Assembly: GCA_023213315.1 (NCBI GenBank)
Contig: JAKCPI010028314.1
Span: 1-64,000 of the forward strand
Source of the DNA: Euborellia annulipes
Taxonomy: Eukaryota; Arthropoda; Insecta; Dermaptera; Anisolabididae
DNA length: 64,000 nucleotides
Reading direction: 5' to 3'
Shown: piece after piece, positions 9,712-20,048 of the stretch
Layout of the letters: every line of letters starts with the position of its first letter
How positions within the stretch are numbered: position 1 is the stretch's first letter
Notes under the pieces: generated by a model
Databases searched by the model: none
What the model was told of the DNA's origin: nothing
What the model saw: only the letters and a program-made list of their open reading frames with translations
Position numbers and translations under genes: made by a program

Positions 9712-10164
9712 CAAGGGCGGATACAAGGGGGTAAAGGGGGTAATTACCCCCCCCCCCCCCCGAGATTTAAAAAAACGGGAAAAATTTTAGAAACCGCGAA
9801 CGGAGCATGAAAAATTTTTGGTTCCGCAAACGGAACCTGTGAAAAAATTTGGTTCCGCGGGCGAAAAAAATTTAGTGTCTCTAAAAAAAAAAAAAGGTAA
9901 AATATTTTTCCGGCTGGAAAAAATTTTTGGTTCCGCGAACGGCACATGAAAAATTTTTTGGTTCTGCGAACGGCACATGAAAAATTTTTGGTTCCGCGGG
10001 CGGAAAAAATTTTTGGTCCCGCGAACGGCACACGAAAAATTTTTTGGTTCCGCGAACGGCACATGAAAAATTTTTTGGTTCCGCGAAAAACAAAATTTTT
10101 CGTAGAAAAACTTTTGAGAACAGCCCCCCCCCCCCCCCCCCGAAAAAATTTCTATATACGCCCA
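9712..10164. mobile_element. hAT-B MITE variant carrying an internal minisatellite
   Basis: The left end CAAGGGCGGATACAAGGGGG and the adjoining C-run match the hAT-B MITEs at 52928 and 58136. The right end (TATACGCCCA) is a decayed form of their right terminus. In place of the usual interior there are about seven imperfect copies of a 31-34 bp unit (GGTTCCGCGAACGGCACATG plus a T/A tail). The long overlapping frames here are artefacts of that repeat and occur on both strands. Confidence 0.65.
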
Positions 10165-10776
10165 CACCAGATTACCTCAAATATTTACGATAAAATGCCT
10201 ACTTATTTTTTAAAAATTTGTTTACTAAAAAGTTTTTCCACATAAGCTAACAAACGATCTATGATTAATCCCTCGGTCTCTGGTTTTAATGAGAATTCAT
10301 AGTCTTTACCCATTTTTAATGAATTATAAGATCATATTTCCACCCCATGTCCATTATTTTTTTAACCACTTAATAATAATAATTTGCTTTTCTCTCTCTT
10401 GTATAATTTTACATTTTGATGGATGATACCTCATTATAGTGAGGGAATTTCACCCACACAGAAACAAACATCGAAGTTGATGGACATCCTATTTGAAATT
10501 GAAAAATTGTAGTTAACGAATTGAAAAGACATTTCCTTTCTTTTTCTTTAAAGATAAATCTTTTTTTTTTTTAATCGATTCAAGAAACGAAATCTTATTA
10601 TGTATATAAACGTTTAATCAAATTGAATATATTAGGTATATATACATTTTCTAATATCAGTAATGTCAAAGAAGGAAATTAATTTTTTTTTTTAAGTAAG
10701 AAAAAAAATATTTGTAACAGTTTGCTTTTGACGAGGAAAAAGGAAAAAATCCTTTTAATAAGTTTTTTGGATTAAA
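10165..10776. other. No recognisable feature
   Basis: AT-rich sequence with A and T runs; no coding or RNA signal. Confidence 0.45.
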
Positions 10777-10856
10777 GTGTAAAAATCTGGTGTAAGTGGG
10801 CGCACAGCTCACAGATTGCTCTTACCTTCAGTAATAGAAAGCTCTGTGTTTAATTA

Positions 10857-11215
10857 ATGAAGAAAATGAAGAACTCTATCATTGAAATGAAGCAGGAAGC
10901 CTCTATTGCTAAATCAAACTCATTTACTACAAAACTTTTCGGCCAATTTTATGACATTTCGAAATTTGCTTTAAAGACTTATAGGAAAGATAGGAGAAAT
11001 GGTAACAAAATATATATATTCTTCCAAGTTAATCAATTTTATTATATCTTGAATTCTAATATAACGGCGAAACTAAACATATGTCGACCCAAAAAAATCT
11101 TATACACCTGAAGATGACACAATAAAATTGACCGAAAAGTTTTGTATCAAAAAAGTTTTATTTAACAATAGAGGCTTTCTACCAGGCTGCTTTTATATTC
11201 ATTTCAACGATTGTG
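10857..11215. mobile_element. Foldback element, diverged (FB2b)
   Basis: The left part around 10893-10960 (GAAGCCTCTATTGCTAAAT, AAAACTTTTCGGCCAATTTT) is matched in reverse complement at 11107-11190 (AAAATTGACCGAAAAGTTTT, AACAATAGAGGCTTTC). The right arm holds CTGAAGA, a stem and CCGAAAAG, a weak version of the ribozyme-like motif. HER body sequence lies between the arms. The insertion history is not resolved. Confidence 0.45.
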
Positions 11216-11278
11216 TTTTGTAAAAAAAAAAAAAGATGAAAGAGAAATTATCAATTTGTATAATTGGAGGTTTACTTC

Positions 11279-11592
11279 TTTTAAATTCGTATAATGGAGT
11301 TCACGATAATTAAAACAAAGTATTTTACTTTATTATACAGGAATTTTATTGCCAGACAACTGTTGTGTGCACATTCTCACAGTTTCAGTCCGAAAAAGGA
11401 CCATCATCAAGCCTGAAATATACAAATACATACAAAGTTTAAGAGAGTAATTTGTATGTTTCAGACCTGATGATGGTCCTTTTCGGACCGAAATTGTGAG
11501 AATGTGCACACAACAGTTATCTGGCAATAAAATTCCTGTATAATAAAGTAAAATACTTTGAATTATCGTGAACTCCATCATACGAATTTAAA
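11279..11592. mobile_element. Foldback element FB2, near-perfect inverted arms of about 135 bp
   Basis: The left arm (11279-11418) and right arm (11456-11592) are reverse complements with few mismatches, separated by about 37 bp. Each arm carries outward CTGATGATGG or TTGATGATGG, then GGTCC/GGACC pairing, then GAAA. The triplet after GAAA is TTGTG or CTGTG rather than CGTC, and stem I is weak, so this looks like a decayed hammerhead-like motif. Confidence 0.75.
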
Positions 11593-11638
11593 TTATAAAA
11601 ATTGATTGTATTTTGTGTTTGTCACACCAGATTTTTTA

Positions 11639-12349
11639 TTATACTGTTATTAATACTAATTCCCCTTTCCATACTTCTCTTTATCATCTCAGTCAAATTG
11701 TCTACATACTTACTTTTATTAATTATTACATAGTAAAGTTTTAACTTGATCGCCACTCTTGAAAATTGAATTTTATTTTTAATGCAAAATAATGGTTGTT
11801 TAGTCGTTAGTTATGTTGGTTGCAAAGGAGCTGACGCCTCTCTGTCTGCTGTTCTTAAACACTCTCTCTCTCTCTTCTTCATGGGCGTTGCGTTCTATCT
11901 TCTCTTTCTCCCTCTCTCTCTCTGGACCCATCGATCGATGACCAGCATTTTTGGGTCCACCCACGCACTCCGAATGAGAGAGAGAGAGTTAGAGAAAAGA
12001 GAAGGACGGAGGCATTATCCCCAACTCGATGACTACCACTTCACTCACTCACTGTCCTATTGTAGCTTAACAAACTTGAAAAAAAAAAATCATTTGCAAA
12101 GTTGATTCCGGATCCAGCTAGAGCGATCCGGTTTAGGGGGTCGCAATACAACTTCAAAAGAGGCCATTTATCATTATGGTTTTTAAAAAGGGAAAAGTCA
12201 AAATATATTCCGTTTGTGTCTATCCATTCAATAATGAAACTTTCTGAAAAAATTCAAATGTCTCTGTATAGAATTAATTCTCTCACAAACCCGATGGTAT
12301 CGGATATTTATTGATTATCATGCGTTTTTACCTTTACTTACCTCTATAA
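11639..12349. other. No gene supported; CT/GA-rich block
   Basis: Positions 11850-12040 are rich in CTCTCT and GAGAGA with a small inverted GGACCCA/TGGGTCC pair. A 107-codon frame at 11782-12105 spans this block. It owes its length to low-complexity sequence and has no recognisable domain. Confidence 0.4.
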
Positions 12350-12952
12350 TTGTAATATATATTTATAGACAGAGAAAATATTGGATCATTGTCAAAAATT
12401 CGATGTCGAGATTTTTATGGATATACACTTTTTCCAAAAAAGTGGTTTTTGCAACATGGTCTTCTGTCTGTCTGTGTGTGTGTGTCTGTGTTTAATTTAA
12501 AGCATGAAGAAATTGAGCTAGGAGGTTGAAATTTTATATTTAAGTTAGGTATTTCTCTGAAAATAAGCTTTTATCAAAATCAGCCAAAAAGTACTAGTAC
12601 TTTATTGATGTATTTTTTCAGTTTTTTTTTTTTTTCGATTTTCTCAAAATTAGCTCCAACGATTTTGATTAAAATTCATAAATCAATTATTTTTTTAGTT
12701 TCTCATTAAAATGTATATTCTCATTTTGCCATTGAAATCTTACGAAGACCTTTATTTTTGTACTCCATAGGAAAGATAGGAGAAATGGTTGCCATGGTAA
12801 CAGAATATAAATGTATTTCTGTTTATAAATTTTACTTTAATTAAAATGCACCATACTGTCGGAAATTAAATATATCTCAACACAAAAAATTTGGTGTGAC
12901 AAGCACAGTACACAACTTTCTCTTGCCGAATGGTAAAATAAAGTTGTGTGCT
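12350..12952 (+). repeat. HER copy 3, nearly complete short form
   Basis: Reads through the ATTCGATGTCGAGATTTT, TGGTTTTTGCAACATGGTC, AAAAAGTACTAGTACTTTA and GGTTGCCATGGTAACAG blocks in the standard order, to the right hairpin at about 12885-12952. The last bases of the right hairpin (GTCACACCAGA) are missing. Divergence is visible throughout, so it is an older copy. Confidence 0.88.
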
Positions 12953-13956
12953 GTGCTACCGTGCTCGAGAGCGGAGCCTTCAGCTTAGGCAATCAAAATG
13001 CTTAGCTGTCGGAATTGTTGTCTTAAAAGTAGCTTTTCCCCTAGGCTACATTAAAAAAACATTTATTTATTTTTAAAATATTGGTTTGACTTGCCATTAG
13101 GCTCCCTTAGAGCACATCACCAATTTGTGTCGCCAATGTACAACAACAGGCACACTAATTAACATTTTGTTAATGCCCAAATTAGTCGATATGCATAGTA
13201 GTGTGCACATTTTTTAAAATAATTCAAAGAAGATTTACATGTTGACACTAACTTAGTTCTGAAGATGTGGGCGTTTCGACCTGGCATTCAATAAGAGCTA
13301 ATCAAAGCTCCTCGACCCTTTTTTAAAAAATTTCATAATATTACCAACTCAACACCTCCTTCAAATAAAATAACTAACTTCCTAAAAATATTTTATAAAA
13401 TTTTCAAAAGGTATTCTCATTTGCATTACAAATTAATTAAACAACTTTGAAAAGCGAAGAAGCCCCATAATGCATTAAACATTAAGTTGATCTACAAATT
13501 ATTCATAAATAGCTGATGAATAATTATTATTCCATTTTATCACTCTCATCGGTCAAAGCAAATAACCATTTACATTCTCTAGTTAATCTCTATACAATTA
13601 TTTTATTATTAATAATAAAATATAAATAATATGCCATACAAATTCCTATACCATACATAACGGAGACCAACATTTTATTATCAATCGGTCTTTTAGTCTT
13701 TCACTCGATTGAATTTACATTTGGAATTCTCTACAAATCAATAAAATGTCATTTGTACGTTCATCTTCCTCTCTATCTATATTTATACGAGGGGAGGTTA
13801 AATGAATAACTTAAAATTTTTAAGATCAATTCTTAAACTCGGAGAAGAAATGCTAATATAGGCTTTTAACTACAAAAAAAAAAAAAAAAAAACTTGCCAA
13901 AAAGGACTTTAGGTCAATTTCTACTAGGTCGTGCAGCTGCCGTGCCCCTGCCGCAC
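12953..13956. other. No gene seen; possible decayed foldback remains
   Basis: GTGCACA-type short inverted pieces and GAAGATG...CGTTTCG (about 13259-13290) suggest remnants of an FB-like element. The rest is featureless AT-rich sequence. Confidence 0.35.
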
Positions 13957-14040
13957 CAAAAAGTACTAGTACTTTATTAATGTAGTTTTTCAGTTTTTTT
14001 TCGATTTTCTCAAAATTCGCTTCAACTTTGGTTCTTATTG
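13957..14040 (+). repeat. HER fragment
   Basis: Matches only the central HER block with AAAAAGTACTAGTACTTTA, the T-run and TTTTCTCAAAATTCGCT. Confidence 0.8.
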
Positions 14041-14520
14041 TAAAAATTTTGTAAATGAAAATTAATATACCTACTCTGTTTTCTGATATTAATTATAAAT
14101 ATCTTGAAAGAGATAACCTAGTGTATTATTTGTATAGGTATTTAATTTTAATTAAATAGTCCCTTATTATCTACCAGTTTTATTGGCTATTGAACTCTGT
14201 TTAGTAGAAAATCTTTAGTTAGTTGGAGGATGGATTATAGAGAAAAAGATAGAACATGCAGAACAAGACGGCCTTGAGCAACAACAACAACAACAACGAC
14301 AGCTATTGCTTCGAAGAACCAAGTGACTCATGCCAAAGAAAGAGACTTGGCAAGTTATAACCCTTTTTTCCCCCAAAAACAAGAATATATATCCATCTCA
14401 TTTCTTTTTTCCCAGATCACAAAAAGTTCATTTTATTACCACTAGGATCTATTAGAATTTTTCTAAACCACAGGTTCTAAAAATTTGTACTTCGAGGCCT
14501 TTGAGAGAACAGAGTGCCGC
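14041..14520. other. No recognisable feature
   Basis: AT-rich DNA with an ACAACAACAACA tract near 14280-14300. Confidence 0.45.
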
Positions 14521-14524
14521 CTAA

Positions 14525-14768
14525 AGGGTAATTGGGCCCTCGGGCAGTGGTGTAGTTGGTAGCGCGCCTCCCTTGTTTACCAAGGGTCGAGGGTTCGGAT
14601 CCCAGGCAGTCCGATGATTGCCATTTGGATACCAAAAGGCTTAAATAAGAATCCCTTGACCCCAATAAATATATATTCGTAAAAACGGTTATCATATGGC
14701 CTAAGTTGCCGAAAAGACTGTGTATATGTGTGTGAATATGAGAGAGGAAAAAAAGTGTTAAAAAAAGG
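14525..14768 (+). repeat. SINE-T, tRNA-derived SINE
   Basis: The head has an A-box-like TGGTGTAGTTGGTAGCG and a B-box GGTTCGGATCC at tRNA spacing. It is followed by the body block with GCCATTTGGATACC and the tail block CTAAGTTGCCGAAAAGACT, then a GT-rich run and A-run. Flanks GGTAATTGG and GGTCATTGG match at 8 of 9 positions and may be the target duplication. The acceptor stem does not pair, so this is not a tRNA gene. Confidence 0.85.
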
Positions 14769-14879
14769 TCATTGGAAATAAAAATAAAAAAATTAAAATT
14801 TGTGTAAAAAAAAAATACCTCTCTTACCCAAAATACGCACCTAATCGAAATTTGAATCATGTGTTGTCACAAGATATAT

Positions 14880-15044
14880 TTAGTCCCTACGGTACCTATA
14901 TTTTTTTAATTATACCTATATTTATTAAATTATTATACCGATGGCATCCGAGAGACGTTTCACATGCAGATTTTTCGGGCCCACCGATAGTATAATAAAT
15001 CCCACTCTATTTTTTTTTAAGGCATTTTCGGCATCAGATGCCTT
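14880..15044 (-). repeat. SINE-C fragment with SINE tail piece
   Basis: Shares CCGATGGCATCC, GAGACGTTTCACATGCAG and CGGG-CCACC with the other SINE-C copies. It is shortened and joined at 15018-15044 to a segment GGCATTTTCGGCATCAGATG that resembles the common SINE tail in reverse. Confidence 0.5.
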
Positions 15045-15047
15045 TTA

Positions 15048-15414
15048 GGTTGAACGCACACCAATTGAGCAAAAAAACGTTTTTGACTAATCGTGCCTAA
15101 AATAGATGAAACAGCGCAAGAATATATAATAAAAAAATTTTATTTTATTTCTTTACCTTGCACCTCAATCTGCAAAAAGGTTTTAAGCAATGTAAACGTA
15201 TGGCTTCTATAAAATTGTTTATTCAATACTTCTCTATGGGGCAACGCACACCGAAGAGGCAAAACAATTGAACATGATTCGACATCATTGAACAAAATGT
15301 TTTGCCATTGAGCGTTTTGCTGAATCGGTGTGCGTTGGCATTGAGCAAAACGTTTTGCTCTTGGACAAAACGTTTTGTCCGAAAACGTTTTGCTCAATTG
15401 GTGTGCGTTCAGCC
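15048..15414. mobile_element. PIF/Harbinger-like MITE, second copy of the 9062 family
   Basis: The ends GGTTGAACGCACACCAATTG and CAATTGGTGTGCGTTCAGCC are inverted repeats with exact TTA on both sides (15045-15047, 15415-15417). The GCAAAACGTTTTGCTC motif is iterated in the right part. A central AT-rich part differs from the 9062 copy. Confidence 0.85.
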
Positions 15415-15420
15415 TTAGAC

Positions 15421-15475
15421 ATCTTCCCTTTTTATTTCAAATGATAGGTCGCCAATTCATTTGAAATAAAATAAT
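15421..15475. repeat. Short hairpin shared with SINE tails
   Basis: TATTTCAAATGATAGG is followed after a few bases by CCAATTCATTTGAAATA, forming a hairpin. The same hairpin occurs in the SINE at 51240-51408. Confidence 0.5.
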
Positions 15476-15816
15476 AATAATATTGAATTTTACATGGTAG
15501 CCAGTACAGTACTATGCATTCTGTGTAATTGATTGTGCAAAATATCATGCTTATATATTTTTACCACGTGTTTTAAAGCCACGCGTTCACTACCAACATT
15601 TTGATGGCGTATTAGTTTTAATTATAATCTATATACCATATTATACTATATGTCTTTTATTAATATTAAATCATTAGATCTTATCAACATATCACCAAGT
15701 TCGCTTTTCTTTACATCAGATATATACTTAATCTCTGATACTATATGTATTATGATCCTTATGTATATGTTTTATCTCAATTAAAACTGCTAATTTAACA
15801 TTTTTTTTCTTTTTAG
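15476..15816. other. No feature; possible intron upstream of the candidate exon
   Basis: AT-rich sequence ending in a pyrimidine tract and AG at 15815-15816, with a branch-point-like GCTAATTTAAC about 25-30 bases before the AG. Confidence 0.4.
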
Positions 15817-15912
15817 ATGAGGACAAAGAAAGCAGCGGAAGAGACGATGAAACAGGAACAATGCCTCATTTGTCCCGGTCATCGCAACGCACAAAGATCA
15901 AACTTATTAATG
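15817..15912 (+). CDS. Candidate internal exon of an unidentified host gene (96 bp)
   Basis: The segment is bounded by a T-rich tract and AG on the left and by ATG/GTGAGTTAAG, a strong donor, on the right. It is clearly more GC-rich than its surroundings and belongs to none of the repeat families. It is 96 bp long and open in two frames. Read with two leading bases belonging to a split codon, it gives 31 residues: an acidic stretch followed by TMPHLSRSSQRTKIKLIN. Read in phase 0 it gives a 32-residue peptide starting MRTKK. In the first reading both flanking introns would be phase 1, so skipping the exon would keep the frame. I do not recognise the protein. No partner exon is visible, which would imply long introns filled with repeats. 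Confidence 0.5.
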
Positions 15913-16087
15913 GTGAGTTAAGATTTAACTACTAACCTTTATATATTGGATGCACAAATCTTCGTTTCCCAACGACATTACTAATCCTAATGTATTACAT
16001 ATTTTATGTGTGGCCTTTCGTTAAGTAAATTTGTACTTTATGAATTTTGCATCGTCGCTTTATATAATATTAATTATTTTTACTATG
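15913..16087. other. No feature; possible intron downstream of the candidate exon
   Basis: Begins with the donor GTGAGTTAAG and continues as AT-rich sequence until HER copy 5. Confidence 0.4.
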
Positions 16088-16510
16088 TCAATATGTAGAA
16101 AGTTCATGTCAAAAATTCGATTTCGAGATTTAAATAGAAATACCGCTGAGTTCGAAAAAGTGAGTCCCGGAAAATTGTTTGTTTGTTAAAAATAAAGCAT
16201 AAAATAATTGAACTACGCGATTGAAATTTTACCTTTGTGTTGAGTACCCTACTGAGGCGTGAAAATAAACTTTTAAATAAAATCATCCAACTGACGTATT
16301 TTTGAGTCTTTTCGATTTTATAAAAATAGGCATTAACGATTTTTATTAAAATTCATAACATGTATTCTCAATTTGCCCTCAAAATTGTTTTGAAAACTAC
16401 TTGTATTTCATTCGAAAGATAGGAGAAATAGTTGTCGTGAAAACAAAAAAATAAATATTCTTCTGTTTATAAATTTCACATCTTAAATTCTAATTACTGT
16501 CGGATCTATT
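16088..16510 (+). repeat. HER copy, old and partial
   Basis: Diverged ATGTCAAAAATTCGAT, TTGAAATTTTACC, GAAAGATAGGAGAAAT and TTACTGTCGGA blocks appear in HER order. The terminal hairpins are lost. Confidence 0.75.
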
Positions 16511-17278
16511 TTCTGAAAATCAAAAAATTTCGATTAATACCCAAAATTAGATTTTTTTAAATCATCAAAATTTTATTAACATTAAAAAATCTTATTTAAA
16601 ATTAATTAAAAAGAAGAAAATTACTTTTTGTGTAAAATTGTTGAATATTTATGACAAAGCGTGGGCGTTCATTGAAACTTCCAATATCACCCAATTTTGT
16701 AATAAATATTCAACAATTTTAAACAAAATGTTTTTTCATCTCTTTAGTCTATTTCAATTTCTCTTTCTATTTTTTATAATTTTATATTCACCTAGCTATA
16801 TATATTTTCCAAATAAGAAAATAATTCTGAATTTTATATCAAAATGTCATCTTTTACGTTATTAGAATATTCATTTTAGCTATGCTATTTTCTGTTTAAA
16901 AAAAAAATACACCTTTTTTTGTGACATATTTTTCAATATCATCTCCGTCAAAATACATTCTTTATAAAAATCTTACTATAGCTTAAGATAATAATTTAAC
17001 AAAAGTGACAAATTTCGAAAATGATTGAAATTCTTTCTGACAGTTAAAGTCGCATTTGATTATCATAATGGAAACAATATGAGTTTATTTATATTTAAAA
17101 GAGAAGTTGAAATGCTACGAAGCCCAATGAAATATAGCAGTTTTCAGCTTTTGAATATTTGAACCTCTTTTCAAAAAATCTGTTATTAGATTTCTCTGGT
17201 GAAAAGAAGCTTTTTTTATTTCATCTAAAAGCTATTAAATAAACTCCCCATAATACTTGTATGGTGATGTATTTAATA
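16511..17278. other. No gene; small inverted repeat
   Basis: AAAATTGTTGAATATTTA (16636-16653) and its reverse complement (16702-16719) form an 18-bp foldback around a GC-richer loop. The rest is AT-rich and featureless. Confidence 0.45.
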
Positions 17279-17377
17279 CATTCGATTCTCGATAATTCGA
17301 AATTCAAGGGACCACAAGAAAAATTCGAAATAGCGAGTTTTTGAAGAAGTTTAAATTATCAAGAGGAAAGAAAAAAA

Positions 17378-17662
17378 AATATGGTGTGACTGGTCAGCAC
17401 CCAACTTTCTCTTACCTTTGGTTGTTTTTTTTGTCTCGAGATATATTTAATTTCCGCCGATATATTTAAAATTCAATATGTAAAATTGCCCTCAGGCTTG
17501 GTGTGGTGGCTAGGGTGCTGGCCTTGTACACCAAGAATCGCGGGTTCGGTTCCCAGGAAATCCTAGAATTTTATTTAAGCCATTTGGATACCCAATGAAT
17601 TTGTGTGTGTCAAAAAAGTGTGAGTTAAAAAAAAGGTGTAAAATTTATAAACATTGAATATT
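17378..17662 (-). repeat. HER fragment nested in the pogo-like element, split by a SINE
   Basis: Starts TATGGTGTGACTGGTCAGC at the hairpin end and continues through TTTCCGCCGATATATTT to GTAAAATTTATAAACA. The SINE at 17488-17636 interrupts it with a visible 9-bp duplication. Confidence 0.8.
17479..17645 (+). repeat. SINE-T (short) with exact 9-bp target duplication
   Basis: The SINE body (17488-17636) has an A-box-like GGTGTGGTGGCTAGG and B-box GGTTCGGTTCC, a shortened body and an AAAAAAAAGG tail. TGTAAAATT occurs at 17479-17487 and again at 17637-17645, and removing the SINE and one copy restores uninterrupted HER sequence. This proves retroposition into HER. Confidence 0.9.
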
Positions 17663-17906
17663 GAAAGTTTTAGGGATATCTTTTTTTTCGAACCACTTCA
17701 CGACCTCGATTTTTTTTTCTGACACAGTATCAGTAAGGGGAACGTACTTTTGTCTTGTACTCATCGTGACAAACCAAAGAGGATTGGGGAGGCTGATAGG
17801 AAGGAAACATGACGCGGAAAATGAAGAGTAAATATTGCTAGGAAAAATTCGAATCGGAGTTGGGATTAGGCTATCGAAAAATTCGAATTATTGAGAGTCG
17901 ACTGTA

Positions 17907-18400
17907 TAAATATCTAAATTCTCTCATAAGTTTTCTCAAAATCCCATTTTTTTAATGTCGCGATTTCTGAGATAAAGTATATAGCATCCTCACATCTTTT
18001 GCCTACTTGTTAGGCGCTACATAGTCAATATGTTTCAGAGCTCAAGTCGCTCTTGACGCTCTTGCGAAATAGGCCTTAACAGATTTAATTTACCCATTCC
18101 CTTTCTTCATAAAAACACTATCTTCAATACGTGGTACTTTATCTTTATTTTAAGATTTTATTTAATTCGGAAATTAAATCAAGGAAGAGAAAGAAAATGA
18201 ATAAGTAAATTTTTTATCTGATTTCATCAAGAAGATAAGAACAAAATCCAGGGCATCTCTTTAATAACCTGCCGCTTCTAAATTGACAGTTAATTTTTCA
18301 AAAAAAAAAAAAAAAGTAAAAAGAAACGAGGAGATAGATCTTTGAATAATATACGTTTTAAAAATCAAACTTGATTTATTGTTTCTATAAATATTTTCTT
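17907..18400. other. No recognisable feature
   Basis: AT-rich DNA with an A15 run near 18300. Confidence 0.45.
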
Positions 18401-18660
18401 AAATTGGAGATTTTTGCTTGCTTTTTTTACTGAGTCCTCGATAGCCCTGAGTGCTTCTTTTCCATTTAGGACCCTCGGGGCATCCAATATCCGACCTTCT
18501 GGTCTCTGTCGCTGTTTCATTCATTCTCTCTCTTTTCAATCGTATTTGTTTAGCTGTCGACGTCTCTTTCTCTTTCTCTTTATTCACAACTCCTTGGTCC
18601 AATGCCACTTGAGTTCAATTGAATTCACTTCGCCCTCCCTTTCTAAATTCGTCCTCTAAT
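18401..18660. other. Unassigned, GC-richer, non-repeat block
   Basis: This block is pyrimidine-rich on the plus strand and has overlapping open frames on both strands (69 codons minus, 81 codons plus). The minus frame is Lys/Glu/Arg-rich because the DNA is purine-rich. I see no conserved domain or clear splice pair. It may be a diverged repeat or untranslated exon, but nothing here decides. Confidence 0.25.
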
Positions 18661-18822
18661 AGTTATATTAGAACGCAAATCTTCTTTTGATCTTGGATCA
18701 AGGATAAACGAAAAAGCTTCTATTTTTTTTTTTTTTTCTTTTACTTTCACTAAGAATAAAAATCAATCTATTTCTTTTAGGGAATAATATTTTATGAGAT
18801 AAACTTTCAAGGAAAATGTATA

Positions 18823-18890
18823 TTAAAAAATCTGGTGTGACTTGTCGCTCAACCCAAAATTTTCTCTCACCTTCTCTAATCGAAAATAAC
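18823..18890 (-). repeat. HER terminal hairpin, decayed
   Basis: AAAAAATCTGGTGTGACTTG starts a degenerate copy of the right hairpin; only traces of body sequence follow. Confidence 0.65.
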
Positions 18891-19554
18891 AGGCTCTTTA
18901 TTTATTTGGTACCTCCTCATTTTAGATTGTTTATTTTATATGCGCCGATATTTAATTTGCTATCTCTGCCCTTCTATATGTCTAGACATCATCATTTTTT
19001 AAATTTTATCTTATATATTTGAAGTCCAAACTTGGTAAATCAAAATACTAGTTAATAAATATTAAAAGGATATTAAATGCGAAAATATTCATCAAATTTA
19101 ATCAAATATTTAGTCCAATTTAAATAATTTTGATAAATTATTTTTTACAGTTTAATTTAAAAATTGAGGTGTCTGAAAAGCAGTCAGCCAAGGATAAAAT
19201 AGAAGTCTTTTGTCGCTAATTTTGATTTTTCACAGGACAAAATAATTGTTACAAATTATACTAATTATATGATGTATAATGATTATTATAGATTTATTTG
19301 TAATGTTTATTCGTTTACTTACAGTATATTCAATGAATATTCTTACAGATAATCTGACCACCTAGTGATTATTATAGATTACAAGTTAATTTTAATCTAT
19401 TTTTATCTTTACCCATATGTCATACTGTATATTGAAATAGTATTGAGATTAAAGCCCGATAGTTAGGCAGCCCACATGGCACACTCTCACTAAACTTTTT
19501 GACTTTTTCTGATTAAAACATTGAGATAATTTTTATTTCGATATACACATATCT
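18891..19554. other. No gene; possible left arm of a large old foldback
   Basis: AGATTAAAGCCCGATAGTTA and GGCAGCCCACATGG (19446-19480) pair in reverse complement with ATTTGGGCTGCCTAACTACC and GACTTTAGTCT near 20156-20189. This suggests an old inverted-repeat element now filled by two SINEs. The remainder is AT-rich. Confidence 0.4.
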
Positions 19555-19745
19555 TTTTTTAAAGTCTTTTCGGCATCTAATGCTATATAGACTTTAAACG
19601 AAACAAATTATTGACAAACATCAGGGTCCAAGCACATTTATTTATACCATTTGGTAGCCAAATGATTTAAATAAATTCATAGGACTGCCTGGGATCCGAA
19701 CCCGCCCCCCGTGGCTTCCAGTCTATTATTATTGACATTTGTCAA
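19555..19745 (-). repeat. SINE-T, minus strand, diverged
   Basis: On the minus strand the B-box region (GGGTTCGGATCCCAGGCAGT), the ATTTGGTATCC-like body and the TTGCCGAAAAGACTTT-like tail (decayed) are in order. The head is cut off near the 19731-19745 sequence. Confidence 0.65.
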
Positions 19746-19748
19746 TAA

Positions 19749-20048
19749 CTATTTATTTTATTTATTTTTTTTTTTTTTATAAAAAAACATTCACTTTTTT
19801 CTCATTCACACTCACACTCACACACATTCACACAGTCTTTTCGGCAACTCAGGCCATTTAAGACTTTAGACGATAACCGTTGTAATTAATATCTATATTT
19901 GGGGTTCAGGCATTTCTATTTAAGCCATCTGGTATCCAAATGGCTTAAATAAAATCATCGGACTGCCTGGGTCCGAACCCGCGACGTTTGGTATAGGAGG
20001 TAGGCACGCTACCTACTACGCCACACCCGGGGGCTATTTATTTTATTT
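19749..20048 (-). repeat. SINE-T, complete, with 15-bp target duplication
   Basis: The SINE body (19764-20033) is on the minus strand: head with GGTGTGGCGTAGTAGGTAGC and GGGTTCGGACCC, body hairpin GCCATTTGGATACCAGATGG-like, tail TGAGTTGCCGAAAAGACTG, GT-rich run and A-rich end. CTATTTATTTTATTT flanks it at 19749-19763 and 20034-20048. It was inserted next to an older SINE of the same family. Confidence 0.9.

Larger units (their letters stand above)
10777..11638 (+). repeat. HER copy 2, broken up by two foldback elements
   Basis: Hairpin-end sequence is seen at 10777-10852, body sequence (AGGAAAGATAGGAGAAATGG, then GGCGAAACTAAACATATGTCGAC) at 10982-11106, and a terminal GTCACACCAGATTTTTT at 11616-11638. 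The pieces are separated by inverted-repeat insertions. Orientation of the body is plus. Confidence 0.6.
17279..17904. mobile_element. Tc1/mariner (pogo/Tigger-like) element remnant with nested HER
   Basis: Left CATTCGATTCTCGATAATTC and the complement of the right end (CAGTCGACTCTCAATAATTC) are inverted termini, each flanked by TA (17277-17278, 17905-17906). CAGTCGACTCTCGATAATTC-like ends are typical of pogo/Tigger elements. An HER fragment with a SINE inside it occupies most of the interior. No transposase remains. Confidence 0.7.

Noticed and set aside
9744..10245. Four overlapping frames of 94-126 codons on both strands
   Set aside because: They are translations of a 31-34 bp minisatellite in a hAT-B MITE; openness on both strands follows from the repeat unit.
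11782..12105. 107-codon frame with hydrophobic stretches
   Set aside because: CT-repeat low-complexity DNA; no domain and no splice or promoter context.
14529..14600. Possible tRNA gene (A and B boxes)
   Set aside because: The acceptor stem does not pair and the same head is followed by an identical SINE body in many places.
18399..18659. Coding exon on the minus strand (Lys/Glu-rich frame)
   Set aside because: Purine-rich low-complexity composition explains it; no convincing splice sites and both strands are open.
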